Translations under genes and position numbers: made by a program | Notes under the pieces: generated by a model | What the model was told of the DNA's origin: nothing | The model's input: the letters and a program-made list of their open reading frames with translations, nothing else | Database searches by the model: none | Shown here: positions 10,223-24,100 of the stretch, one piece after another | Numbering within the stretch: the stretch's first letter is position 1 | Layout: each line of letters starts with the position of its first letter | Assembly: GCA_016801885.1 (NCBI GenBank) | Contig: CM028896.1 | Coordinates: 15,284,501 to 15,348,500, forward strand | Direction: 5' to 3' | Length of the DNA: 64,000 nt | DNA from: Toxotes chatareus | Taxonomy: Eukaryota; Chordata; Actinopteri; Toxotidae

Positions 10223-13200
10223 GTAAGTCTCTTTGTTTGTGCAAGTTACTGCTTCTGTCTGTTGGGGCCCCATTCAACATGCTAACGTTACTGCTAGCTG
10301 CGGGCGCAGCGCTGAGGTCCCATTCTGGTCCTGCCTGAGTCTTAGGTTAATTCAGCCAGGTTTTTTTTTTTTACTGTGAAATTATAACATTACAGCCTCA
10401 CACGGACGCTGCCAGGTCAGTAGGGATTGTGACCGTATTTGTGTTCTAATACAATAGTGGATTTTTGACGATAAGTAGACATTTAACAGGCGGTGTGCCT
10501 GTGTTTTCGGCAGGGTTCACACCAACAGCTGTACATAACTGCATATTTTCAGTGTTGCTCGACTGGCTCTTGTCTGATTGAAATCAGCAGAGCCATCCAA
10601 TAAATCGCAGTCTAATACATTTACAGGTATAAATCAATAACCGGCACACAGTCTAGTGCTGTTTCCGATATTATTTAACGTAACAGCTGCAGTGCAACAG
10701 CAGCAGCAGCAGCGGCAGCGGCCACATCTTTTGTTGCGGAGCACCTTCAGCGCCTCGACGGACGAGGGATTAGTGTGGTGTACACTCAACATATCGGCGT
10801 TTTCATTTTCTCACCACTTCACTAATCAGATTACTATCCCCACTTAACTCCAGTGTAATTTAATCCTGTTAAAATGTGAGAGAGACGCGGAGCTAATCTC
10901 TGGGTTTGATTTTAGGAAATTTAACAGGTCCATCCATGCCCTTCGACTTGTGTTTTTTGTTTGTTTGTTTTTGTTTGTTTGTTTTTGTTTTGTTTTTTTG
11001 GGTGAGTGGGGAAAAGCTGTCATGAGGAGCAGCCAAGAGAAATGTCAGGAAGCCATGAAGCAAACAACATTCAGGTGAACAGAGCAGAATAGCAGAAAGT
11101 CTGTGGTAGGGTTTTTTTTTTTTTTTTTGAGCTACCTGAATTACATCCGCGAATGCTCTGTGGTTGTGACACACTAATGACAACCTGACATTATGTTTGC
11201 AATGCAGATCTTCTTCTTCTCAACTGCATAGCTATCAATCCATAAACTAAACCCATACAGCTTTTAAACTGAGTTAGACATGTACACATCTCTGTAGATT
11301 TTCTGGTATTGCTATACAATACAATATAAACCAAGCTGAACCAACCCTTGAAATCGACAGGATGCACCACTCTATGTTGTCAAAGAGAGAATATACTGTG
11401 GTGTGTTAAGATACAAACACTGCAGGTCCTTATAGGGAAGGCAGGTGAATGTCCTCCAGCCTGTTTGTTGAAACACAGAAAAGGCTTCTGCTGCTTCACA
11501 ACTGAAACCTTGAATTTTATTGCTGGCATTGTCCTGTAGTGATTACTGATTAGCCTTCAAAGCCATCCTTGCTGTAATAAGAGTAATAGTGATGTAAACA
11601 AAGACTAGGAGCTGTCAGCTGCCACTTGTCATTGTTGCTGTAGGTCCATTATCTAAGAACTGGTAGCCAGCTGTTTGCAGATTATTAGCCAGGGATTCAT
11701 GATAATGGTATGCATTTCAGCGTGTCCAGAGTTTGGTGTAATTTCCTCAAACTGTATGCATACTCTGTTTTATTATTCTTGTCACCACAATCCTGTGCAT
11801 GTTTTTTTTTTTTTAATCATTCATCTGATTTAAAAGCAAATCTTGTTATGTAAGATTGATCTTCAGTATATGCTCTGCATAGATCACAGAAACAATGCAG
11901 TCTTACTACAGTGGTGTGTTTTCACACAGGTGTTAAAATCCTGTGTTGGTGAACACTGAATTTATCAAATTCCACATGTGATCATTTACAACAGACCTTA
12001 TCTAGAATCAAAGATAAAGCTCCCTCCAACAAAGGCCCTTTACTGTACTGTTCTTTTCTCACACTAGTGCCAAAGTAGTGCTGTTAAAGATACACTCGCC
12101 CAGCAGTTTGTTGTGCCACTTGGAGACAGAAAGAAAGCAAAGACTTGACAATAGCCTTTTACAAATCCAGCAAAGCCATGTTTCCTTATCTTCCTTATCT
12201 TCATACACCAAAAAAAACCTACTCTAGTTGCATAATGGTTAATCCAAAGTCAATAATACTCTGCTTGTGAATTTTTCCCATATCTCTATATCATAGTTTA
12301 GTTTGCACAAATAGAACTCTTGAAGGATTAGGCTTAGGCCACCCAGGTGACCTGTGTGAACAGGTCACAGCGAGTGATCATCCTGAACTGTAAATTCAGT
12401 TGAGGAGAGAAAAACTGATTGAATTCATAAGAGGGCCAGAAAGGTGGACTTTCTTCTTTTTTATGGGTTGGCCGTTTTGTTCATGTCCAGTGTTGGTGCT
12501 GAACCATTGCTTAACAGTTGTGCTAGCTGTGCTAGAACAACATGTAAACAAGGAAATCGTTGACGTAGACCAAAGAACACACGGTAAATGAATTAATAGC
12601 CACGTGACAGTGCTTGTGATGATGTGTTGCAATCGTGAACAAACCTGTGAGAAAAATGTGTCATGTTAGGAAATGAGCCAGTGGGCCAAGTGGGCCAGTG
12701 ACAGTTATTTCTGTGTGAATACTTTTTTTTTTTTTTTAATTTTTTTAAATATTTTTTTTCTAATATACTGCAACTGGCAGGTGGTTGAGTCTTTGTTTGG
12801 TTTGTTATTGACAGAGTCAATGGAGGGGAAAAAAAAAAACTTGTCAGTCCAAATGTCCTGTCATTTTTTTTTTTACAGCTATAGAAAAACTTTTGGTTCA
12901 TTTTTTTCTATTTTTAACATATCTATCAGTTGATGTTAGTGGGAGATCCACCCAAGTAATTCATTTCAATTATTTAAAGTTAAAAGGCCTCAAAATCTAC
13001 ACTGTAATGGTCCTTCGCAAACGTTCTCACCTCAGATAAAGTATGAATGTTCTGTGCCTTGTGAACTAAATGTTACTGTCATTTTTCTCATCCGTGTAGT
13101 CATAAATATTTGCTTTAGAAGTCCCTGGGTGGAAGACAGACCTCACCCCCTCAATTTCTGCTGTATGTCACATCTATTCCAGTTTGGCTACAACAGAGAG

Positions 13201-13410
13201 AGAGAGTAAACATGGAGTTGACATCAGCCAGCTTCTGCTACAGCTCTCTGCTTTGCACACAGTTTCAGTGTTTGAACTGGTGCGACATCTTTGCTGAAGC
13301 TATTAGCAATTAATTGTGTATGTGCTCTGACTGGTTTGGGTAGACGTCGGCCTGTATAGTGTTTTCCTATGCGCCTTTCCACGGCTTTTCCACGAGACCT
13401 CTGTCCTTTC

Positions 13411-13450
13411 TGTCCTATCACCAGTCTCTGCAGAGGCTGGTGATAGGACA
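13411..13450. repeat. 40-bp near-perfect palindrome in erbin intron 1
   Basis: Arms TGTCCTATCACCAG and CTGGTGATAGGACA enclose CTCTGCAGAG with one T/G pair interrupting symmetry on each side. There is essentially no spacer. Read directly from the sequence. Confidence 0.85.
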
Positions 13451-16400
13451 AAGCGTTCGGCTGCCAAGAAGGGCTTGTCCTACTCCTTGAGTCAGGTGAA
13501 AGCATGCAGCAGAGGGCAAAACAATGGATGATTTGTTTGTAGGCAGTGACTACAGTTTTGACGTCGCAGGTGTGGTCATGGGACAAAGCAAGGTCATCAG
13601 ATTAGTCAGCCAACTGAGAAATGCCATTAGGAGTCAAGCCTTTTCGTGAAGACAAGCACCCGCTAAAATTTTATGAAAGTGCATGTGGCTTCTGATGATG
13701 GCATGAGATTGGTCAAATGTGAGTTTTCAGTGTCACAATAGAGGCTCAGGCTTCTTCAGGGCAGATTGCCATGGTAACTGAAGCAGCACAGCTAACTTGA
13801 TCTGGAGCAGTCTATATTCAGACTAGGGATGTCCTGTGCTGATATTTATAATTTATGGCAATGTTTCAATCCCACTGACTTACTCAGGCTGTATAAAGAG
13901 CACTGACACACTTCTTTGCACCAAATTTGACTGACCACATTTGTTATGACTGTTCTCCAAGATACACCAAGTTCATGTGTAATTTCACTATTGTTTTTCC
14001 TAATGTTATTCATTAGGACAAAAAAATTATAATTGATTTTAAATTTAATGTTGTCACCACACTTGCAGCTGGTGATTTTTGATTTGCAATCTGAGGAAAG
14101 ATCAGATAACAGCAACATTTAAGGACCACTTTGTTTGTCATAACAATAAATCAATCAGAGATATAACCTATGTTTATAGATTTTTTTTTCTTGGTCTGTT
14201 GCCCACTGGCTATTCAAGCTGGCTCAACAAATAGAAGGGAGTGTACCTTTACAACCATAGATATCAATATTGAATGAATAGCCTGTTAAGCACAATGAAG
14301 GCCTTTCATATAGTAGATGGATGGTCCATGATAAGTTTTGTGAGTCCATGTTTTGACATGATAACATTTCACGTTTTAACATACATCTGTGCATTGAGTT
14401 TCTCCCGAATGACTTCTACGCTTCTGTGACCCACTTAGAAGAACATCTGTCTCTGCCTTCAGTCTCGCTGTCTTTCAGCAGATAGGTTCATTAAGCCAAA
14501 TCCTTCTTCACTTTGGTGTCTGCTGTCTAAATAAGGCACCACATAGGAGCGTGCTGCAAACAGCTCCATTCTCCCCCTGTGTAATACGTGGGAAAAAAAT
14601 GAATTGTTACTGGTGTGAAAATACAGCATTTCTATGGAGGAACTTGTGTAATGAAACAATTTTGAAAGGGTTTTGTTTATGGAAATGGAAAAGAGGAAAG
14701 AAACTTCTTAGAAGTAAAGTGCGTAAGAAATGTTCTGTTGCAACACCCCCCACAGATAAGCGTCCTCATACTGTATAGCCAAACTGATTTTATGTGCAGT
14801 AGGCTGGGCAATGCGTTGTCCTCAGGTTGTCTACATATGATAAGAGGTCTGAGCATTGGGTTGGGCACAGAATTAAATCAATACGTTGTTTGTTTATACA
14901 TCATCATATGTTTTATATAACTATATAACATCATAGTGTAAAATGTCCAGAATTTATGCTGAAGAAGAGTATAGTGTCCTGGGTCAAGGGTATAAGGGAG
15001 GAGAGCAAAAGGAACAGCATCAGAAATGGGGCTGCTAGTGGTCAAGATGTTTACAGAATGTTAGAAACGCTATTTCATTCTAAATATAGCTGTGTTTTTA
15101 GGCAAAATCGGGCTCCTAACAAATTGCACTTAGTTGGTTCATTTATGATATTATCACTAATTTATATGTACTGCTGCAATTAAAACGCACTGGGAATTTT
15201 TTATTAAGGTTTGTGGAAGTGATTAGGCACAGTGCTGCCTGGTTCATCCATATTCATGTGCGTTCGTGTTCACTGCAGATGCACTTGCTGACAGAAATCC
15301 TTGTTTAATACATTCACTGATGCGATACAATCTTTTATATATATTGCGTACTGTGAAGTACTCGATTGATGAGTCAGTGTGTGTGTGTGTGTGATAAATT
15401 CTGCATCTTTTGTTTTTTGTCAGCTACTCATAGTTCTTTTGCTAAATGAATACTCGATCTGGAAGCTGCTTGTGATGGACTGTTTGTTCATGTCTCGTAG
15501 CTGGACTGGAAAAGCCAGGTTTGACAAAAACAGTTGATAACCAGTGTCACGCTCAGGACTGATTTCCCAGTAGTGTGAGGTGATGAGGAGACGCAGCATT
15601 TCTCTGAACAGTCTCCAGTCAGGTTCAGGCCTTACTACCCTGTGTGCATATTGCCCTGGGTTGTGTGTACATTCAGTCAAGATGGATTGCAGCTCAAGTG
15701 AAGTTTCAGTGAATGATGCATACATGTATGTGGACATACACATGTTTCCGCATACTTGTATGTGGACACATGCTCTACGGACTGCCTCCAAATGTTGCTT
15801 AAACGCTGGTATTATTAAAATGAAATAAGATCTGGCTCGTGAACACAGGCAGAGTGGAGGGTTTGGGACCACAGGGAAGCTCCACGTTTGGCTTTCAATC
15901 GCTGCAGTGTGCTGCGATTTAAACAGGCTGAACAGGCACAGACTGGTCAGCGCCTTGTTCACTGACCCCAATACACCAGAGCCTAACTGCGATGTCATGT
16001 GACCTGTTGCAGTTTGGGTGTAGCTGTGTGTTTACCACAAGTGCTGAAGGAGGTGTTTGTTCCCACCTTGATTTGAAAGCATCTCCTTTCACTGTTGATG
16101 TCACTGAACGAACACACCTTGAACTGCACTGAGTGTAGTAGTCTTTGTGGTTTCTCACAGTGTCACACTTGACAGCAGTCTGAGAACAGGCCAAATTTGA
16201 TTTTAGTTTACAGAGTTCTGCAGAGTCTGTTCGCAGAGCAAAGGAACAGACTGGCCGGGACATGGAACAGAGAAACCGGTATTACTCATACTCAGTTGGC
16301 TCAGTAATCAAGGATAATGTCATTATTACCATAGCAAATAAGCAGAAATAATCCCTGTCCTCCCTGAGATTGATCAGAAAGGCAAGTTACAATTTTTATT

Positions 16401-16668
16401 ATACTATAGGGTAATTTTATATCTAATGTCTCCACAAGGGTGTCCAGAACATACATATACACTGATATAGCTTTTGGTCACTGTTTGTTTGCCATTGTCA
16501 TTACTGGATGCATTGTCATGCTTTTTTTATGTATACAGAATGAAAACATGAAACGGTACATTCACAAGTGATTTCCTTCACCCAGCTCCTTTTAGATTTT
16601 TAGTGGAGCTGCAGCAGCAATGGGGCTGTCTGCAAAGGAGAAGAGGCTGTTGGCGTAGCTGCAGTGAG

Positions 16669-16691
16669 CCCCCTCCCCCACCCCCCGCCCC
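16669..16691 (-). other. G-quadruplex motif on the minus strand
   Basis: On the plus strand four C runs of 5, 5, 6 and 4 are separated by single bases T, A and G. The minus strand therefore has four G runs of at least four with 1-nt loops, the most stable class of quadruplex motif. Confidence 0.8.
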
Positions 16692-18110
16692 ATTTGAAAA
16701 TTGACGCTGCTCTTGCTTTATTCCAGTGTGTGATGGAGGGAACTTTTGTTTGGCAAGATTCAGTATCCCAAATAGATGTGATGAGGATAAAGGCACCCAA
16801 GAGGAAGTGGAGCAGAAACTAATGAGTGTCAGTGCAGTCCGGTGTGATTGCAGCTGATTGGGAGACTCTATGAATAAGTCAGAATTTCTCTTTCCCTCTC
16901 TGTCGTTCCCCGCCTCTCTTTTGCTGCTTCTTTCTCCCTCTTCTCTGTAGCTCTATTGTGCTCGATGATGATAGCGGAGGGATGATCCTATCATTTGGCT
17001 GGCTCAGTTTGTCTCAGATCAGCTGGCGAGGCTAATGCTTTTGCAGACATGCACGAACAATGCTGTTGTGTTGAGCTCTGACCTGAGAAGCAAGATCGCG
17101 TCACATCTCGAGGCTGAGTCGTGTTCAGATTCTTGTGTTTTTTTTTGTGTGTGTCTTGATCAGTTTGGTCATGATCTCATTCAGACTCTGGTCAGATTGT
17201 TAACTTGCCACTACTTGGTATCAATTTTTCATAGCATGGAATGAAAATTACCGATTGTTGGGCATGGTGAAAATTCATTTATAATGTGTTTGGTGTGTGT
17301 CCTTGGGCAGGACTAATTTGGCACATAGGAGGAGCTTTTCTATTTCAGTACACCCAAAACTTAATAAATTCCACCTCCATTCAACAGCTCTCTCTGTAGT
17401 TAACTTAAATATCTGCTGACAAAACAATTTTTAGCTTCCAGAGTTGCAAAGCTAACCCCTAACAAGCAGAACTCAATACGATGAGAGAGAAAAAAGGTTC
17501 TTTTGACCTAAATTTGACTGCTAATTAACATGCACCGTGGAACATGGACCTTACACGAGATCATCTTATTTCATGAAGTTTATGTTCTTCTGCCAATTTA
17601 TGGATGTTTTACATTTCAATAAAATGAGATATGCACATTTATTTTGGTTTGTTGGCAGTTTCCCAGTTTATAAGAGGCATTTGCTCCTGTTCGGTTTCAT
17701 ATATTGTGATGTTAAACAGATGACTGTTTTGGAATGTACTATGATATCATTACCATGGGCAATGTACAGTATCATGGTAGAGTGGTGTTGTAGCTTACTA
17801 TGAAACTTAATTCCTAGCTTTCTTTGTCACTGCTGAGGGGAAGAGGGCGAGGACATCCGCCATAAAACGCAACCATAAACGAACCATAGATTTTAAGGGT
17901 TATCAGAGCGGACAAATTTCAGGTTCTCCTGGCGTGAGATTTATTAAGATATTGTAACATCATTCCATAGTTATTCTGATAGCTAAACCATGAGAGGAAT
18001 TTATACTTGTCAAATGGAGCTTATGTAGTTGGAGGATTGTTGGTGTTTTTACTGCTTGATTGATGCTTGGTTGCTTACGTTGCCTTTTATCTTTTGTCCT
18101 TTTTTGTTAG

Positions 18111-18185
18111 ATAAGCAAGTTGCTGCTGTTGGATCTATCGTCTGCCATCCACTGGGACCCAGGCGCTTGAGTCCTAAATGACAAG
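18111..18185 (+). other. erbin: Probable erbin 5'-UTR exon 2
   Basis: 75-bp segment bounded by acceptor (T-rich tract, gttag) at 18109-18110 and donor gtatgt at 18186. It carries an ATG at 18178. Spliced to 32845 this gives a four-codon upstream ORF (M-T-S-D-stop) ending 2 nt before the erbin ATG. Inferred from splice signals and composition only. Confidence 0.5.
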
Positions 18186-21100
18186 GTATGTCAGGCTTTT
18201 AGTTCATTATTTATCGCCCCAGTGACTCTACCCTGCCAGTTAGGCAGCCACTGAATTGTGATATTATTTTGCGGTATTTAATAGCTTTTTTTTTTTTTTT
18301 TTTGGCAGTTAGGTGACACATCAGATACATCAGCAACAGGCTGAATCCATGTACCTCCTGTCACTTAAACTTGTCTGAATGAGCAGTCTTGCTCTCACAG
18401 AAGTGATGCATCTCTGTCAAACATTAGTCCAACTCCAACAAGAAACAACAAGAGTGCCCCACCCTGTTTACCTGCAGGCCAAGAGACATGATACACCTGC
18501 CAAACTAGCTCTGTGTGTAGTCAGCATCCTATTTCATCCTAAAAAGGTCAGAATATAGCCACTCCTCATTCAGCCCACCTACTGATTATTACATGACCAC
18601 TACACAATTCACAGCAGGATACACGTTTCTGACGCGTGTGACGTTTATCCAATATGGCAACGGTAACGCCTGAATCTGTAAAGATTAACTTATCATATTC
18701 ACCTAATATAATTGGCTTTAATTGGCACTGACTTCGAGGTGTGGTTATTGTGCCTTCTGTTTATTCAAATGTCTCTTAGCCTATGCTGTTAATGCAAAAG
18801 AACTTCCTTCCAGTTAAACCCTGCCAGTGAAGGGAATTAATACTTGGTTTTAATGTGACAGGTGTCCACAGGAACAAAGCGATAGGCCGCGGAGAACTGT
18901 GAGGTCGTGGATCGTTATCACGATCACGTAGAACATCTCTTTGTACAAAAAGGTGAGAAAAAACACCCTTGGTTCACAGACTGCCTGAAGGCCTGCATTT
19001 TGGGTGAAAAGGATTTACTTGCCAAAAGGTGCCTTCAGGGTGCTGAATATTCTGTTATGCTGTCCACGGCAACTGAGGGGAAAAACTAAGAAAATATAAA
19101 TATGATGATTAGATTTTTGTATCATAGTCAATAGATGTCCTGCGAAGACCTTTAGATGGCTTAAAATTCCTTTCCTTCAGTCAGTCATAATGTAGTCGAA
19201 CCTATGCTGCCTGGGTCAGCACAATATGTCATTGTGTTTGGATAACTGGATGATTGAATTTTATCATGTGGCCTGTGTGGTCAAAACAGTGACGATAGAC
19301 AACGCATTTCTAGGCGTCTAGACAGTCCCCATAAACCAAATAGTCAGTTTGTCGCGAGAACACTACGGATGCACGTCTTGTGACGCGAAGAGTGGAGACA
19401 ACAAAACCGAATGACAGGAGGCATGTTACGTTAACCCTGCTGCTTGAGACAGCTTTGTTTCTTGGCTTTGCTGACAGGAACAGGTTTGCCTTTCAAAGCT
19501 GAAGGATTTTAGCCTGTCTGAAGTGCAGTATTTCCACATTTACTTGTTTGACTACTTGGCTTTTCCCATAACTCACAGCCAACTTGTTTGCATAACTTTC
19601 ACAGTGCTGCAGGCTTTACATCGATCTACGTTTGATACCTGTCTCTAAACCAAGGTCAACATACTAGTTTCTGATTTCTCCATTTTTTTTGGTCCATAAT
19701 AGGGATTTCTTTTTTTTTTGTTTTCATAAATCAGCAAAATTACATAGAGCTGTAAATAACTGATGCCCTGCATCACACACACTGAGCACCATGATCAATA
19801 CATGTCAATTTAATGACCGTTGTAGACTACCATGCACTCACACATTAGCAGTGGTGGTTTCTGGCTTTTAACACGAGTCAGTTTATGTCAATGTATGTGA
19901 ACTGCATAAACATGGCAAGTGATCGTGTATGACAAAATATGTTTCATTGGTAGGAGTTTGGTGTGACCTCTAACCTTTTATCAAACTTGAGTGGTTGTAT
20001 TCAGACTTTGGTTCCCTGATGGTGAATGAGTGGTCAAAGGAAGTTAATTGGTGTAACAGCTATGTCTAGTGATGCATAGTATCTACAGATTCAATTAATT
20101 ATCCTTATGCATGTGATCTAATATCTTAAAAGAAAATGTAATTGGCTTTTCCATGCCACCATTTTTAGTCAGCAGTGGCTCTGAGGCAATTTTTCCATTA
20201 CTAGATTCTCAGATAGATGTATAGATAATCAGATACAGTCCATTGTCTTGATTTGACAACATTGCAGCCAACTTTTGCTCAGTGGTAGAAGTGGTAGAAG
20301 TTGCTGATATTACAGCCAACACAGGGCAAGTTAGAGCAGTCATAATCCATTTTCTGGCTGTAGAAACAAGAGACAGAAAATTAATTACTTCTGGATAAGA
20401 AAATTCAAATGGTACAGTAGTTCACACTCAAATCTGTGTTTACCTTGATGCAGAGGAACATGGTTCGATGTGTTTTCAAAGGATCAAGATTGGCACGATG
20501 TTTTCCTCTTTAGGTCCCTGGTTATTTATAGAGAACTCAAAAGTAGTTTATCATGAATTATCAAGAACTTCAAGCTCTTTATTCCAGCCTATTTTCAAGT
20601 CAATACATCAATATATTTTATTTTACAATCTCATCTATGCATATTTGGATTTCTTTTAAGTGAATATTAACATTCATTTTTATAAATAAAATATTTAAAA
20701 TAAATGAGCCTGAATTTTCTTTTACCACAACCCCTATTTAAAATAGCAGCAAGTATAGTGCTTTCTCATTATCTAACAGATATAATTCAGAGAGATTATA
20801 TTTGTGAGGGGGGGGAAGCTGTGCACCATATTCCGACCCACCTTTACATACATGTTTTTCTTTGTTTTAAAAGCACAGTAAATGAGCAGACTTCATGACT
20901 TTAACAAGGCATTTGGGGAATGTTGTCCATTTCCATATTATCCAGTAGGCAAACGAGAGAAATGCGGCAGTTGTCCGCATGGATACATGACGCTGACCTG
21001 AATGTGTCTGACCTGGTTATTGAGACTTGGCAAACTGCATCTCGCTCCCTCTGTTTTCCTAGCTCACAGTGACAAACAGACAAGCAACTGCATCTGATAC

Positions 21101-24100
21101 CTAGTCCTGTATCGCTTTTCACAGATTAATCATCCTTCAAACATGGATATCGCTGAGAGAGGTTTTTCCTTTGGTGTCTAAGACAATGTCCATTTACTAT
21201 TCAAATTATAGTAAATACATCTGAGCACCAAGCAAAAAAATAAAAAATAAAAAATGTGTATTTACCTTGACCATGTTTAGATTTATATTGCTATTTCTTT
21301 TTTATGTCCAGATTCCTAATTTACTATCTGTTCCTCTGCCTTTTCCATTCTTGGCCATCTGTTTAAGTAGCCTAGATCATGAGCTGATAGCCCTCCAGGT
21401 CCTCTTGAGCTCTGTGAGCTGGAAACAAGTCAAGCAACATTGGTCTGTGGCACATACTTGGTTTACTGTAAACACTAATCATCTGCCTCTGCTCTTGTAC
21501 TTCAGGGTTCAGAATAAACTGTTACAGTGAATAAGGTAACTGTGTATATGCGAAGTGTCATGTGGAACAAATCCCGGTGTAAAAATGAATCCCAACGCCT
21601 TATGTATACTGCCGTTTTTCTGGCTGTCACATGCTGTACGTCAGGAAAATGGCATTTAAAATAATCCAATTTAGATTAAAAAGAAATTCAAATTAGAAAT
21701 GAATTCTGTCTCGCAGCTTTAATGGCTGCCTTTAATGTTTCATGTAATATCAGTGGTATCCCACGAAAGGTCAAAATATTAAAGTTTAAAGGCAGTTTTA
21801 AACCAACAGAAACATGGCACAGGCAATGGTGGACATGTAAATGTCACCAAACTGGAGACTTTTTATTTATTAATTTAAGTTTTTTTTTTTTTATTGCTGT
21901 CATTATGGATATTGTGTTGAAACAGCTAGATGTTGTTTATTTGTGCCATATCACCGTTCTGTTGTTTTTACAGGTTGTAAATCGGTGTTATTGGCAGCTG
22001 CTGTGTTCCTGGTGCAGTGGGTTATAATAGCTGCTGCTGGGTATTGCTTCCATTAAGATGATGCATAAGAGAACCTTTAGCTGAAACTTTTACTGGAGCG
22101 GTTCACCAAGCTAATGTTGCTGTACTGTTGTGGTGATTGATTTAATGATATGTTATGATAGCAGTCAAATTTCATTATCCTTTATTAGAAGGCAGGTGTG
22201 TGTTTACTGCTTGGGCAGCCGTGTTCATGTGTTCAGCAACTCAGTTGTGAGGAACCTGAGTACTATGAAATAGACTTCACTCAATAACCACTATAGTTAC
22301 TGCAGCATTGTTAAGAGCTAATGTCATTGCTTGGGTCTCCTCTCTGCAGAAATGAATCCCAGGGGCTCATATTTAACTTGATCTCATATTTAATTTAGAA
22401 CTTACCGGCAGAAGGGATTTTTGAGCCGACTGCTATTTATAATCTGCAGGGTTCTCTCTTTCTTTGCCTTCGGTCATAATGAGGAAGAAGAAAGTGCTTT
22501 CCAAAAACCCAGACCATTCTAGCAACTTCTGACCTTAATGTACTGATTTTTTTTCTTTGTTCGTTTTGTTTACTTATTTTGTGTTTTAAAAACATATTGT
22601 GTACGAAAACCATTATAACTTAAATGACCATCTAGCAATGCTCAAGTCTCTTTAGGTTTTGCTTGAACTTGATACTTTCATCCATTTTTCAGAAAGGGAA
22701 CCAAAAGCGGGAAGTTTAGGAATCAGCAGACGAATTATTAAAAGTGAAAACTCGGCCAGTTAGATGATGAAACTTTTATGCAAACCGCTCTGACCTGTTC
22801 ATCACGTTTCTGCTCTTTGCTTATCATGTTTTGTTTTCAGAATAGATGGCTTTTTCTGCATGTTTGGTGCATAAAAACCTCTCAAATATTGGGAACGTTG
22901 TGGAAATAGGACAGCAGGCTACAAGAGAAGTGGCAGAAGAGAGGAAGAAGGAAAGGGCATGTCTGTAGTGAGAGGAAAAGAGGGATGGGGAAAATGATGA
23001 GCAGACACAGAAGGCAGCCAAGACACACTAGATAATGCAGCTAGTTCATTCGATAAGGCAGCTCTGCACTCTATCATGCACTGGAGCCTAATAGCTGCTA
23101 GCTTTTGTCAATAAACAAGGCTTTTCTGATTACAAGTGATTCTTCGGTTTCACAGAGAACACCAAGCAGCTGAAATTATTCAATTATCCCTATCTGACAT
23201 ACATACACTTCATTATGCAACGCATGTTTAATGGGCTTCTCTGCAACAGTGGAGTTGCAGGAGTCATCTTTCCTCGCAGAGCGTTTGAACAGTGACCGTT
23301 ACCTGCAGGCAAAGCAGAGTTTTAAAAGAAACTTTCCTCCTTTGTTTTCTTATGTCATTAGACTGGCCTACCTCCACAGGCCAGGCATTTACGAGAAGCT
23401 CTTTTCTGAAAATATCATGGCTTTCTGGGCTTTTTTTCTGTCTTTTGTTTTTTCCTTCACATTTTCTGCTCTTACGCTGAACTCGACGTCAAGCGGCGGC
23501 TGTGGTGAGATTGTCTCACAGGATACCCCGTTGCTGCACATCTCAGCAGAACTGTCGTCAGTCTTCTTGTAGCCAGGAAGTGGCTTTCAGAGACACAACA
23601 AGGTAGTTATGAAAGTCATAAAAGGTTGTGGTTGCATCGGATAATGAAGTAAGGAGCATGATTCCGTGACAGCAAGTGGAGACATACATTTATTGTTCAA
23701 TAGTGCCAGTGACATTTAGAACGGTGACGTGCTGGTTCAGTTCAGTTGTCTATATAGACTTCGTAACACAGCGATTCACTGGCTCCTAAGGTTAGATCTA
23801 TATTCAGATTTGCTTACATATCATGGCCATGAAATGTTTTATGCGTCACAGAATCGTTTTTTCTAAATAATAGTAATTTATCATGTGATCAACAACCACA
23901 CAAAGACCTTATTTGTGGTTGCTGATGACAGGTAATTAGTCATGTCTCCTGTACTATATAGTCACATACACAAATGTAGGTCCTCTAATAATTTCCTTAC
24001 AGTAGGTATATACAGCAGACACAGTGACAGTGAATGGAGAGAAGATGCAGAAAGATGTTGCTTCTTCTTATGACTCCGTGTGTCTGTTATTGTCAGCAGT

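Larger units (their letters stand above)
10223..18110 (+). other. erbin 5'-UTR intron 1
   Basis: About 7.9 kb without a supported gene. It contains homopolymer tracts (T near 11111 and 12724), (TG)n at 15377-15394, a 40-bp palindrome at 13411-13450 and a minus-strand G-quadruplex motif at 16669-16691. The longest open frame (15420-15998, minus) has no recognisable domain. Confidence 0.6.

Noticed and set aside
15420..15998. 192-codon minus-strand open frame in erbin intron 1
   Set aside because: No recognisable family, low-complexity neighbours and no splice or promoter context. Probably chance.
18862..18902. Possible additional erbin leader exon
   Set aside because: Acceptor-like gacag and donor-like gtcgtg are present but without a polypyrimidine tract.
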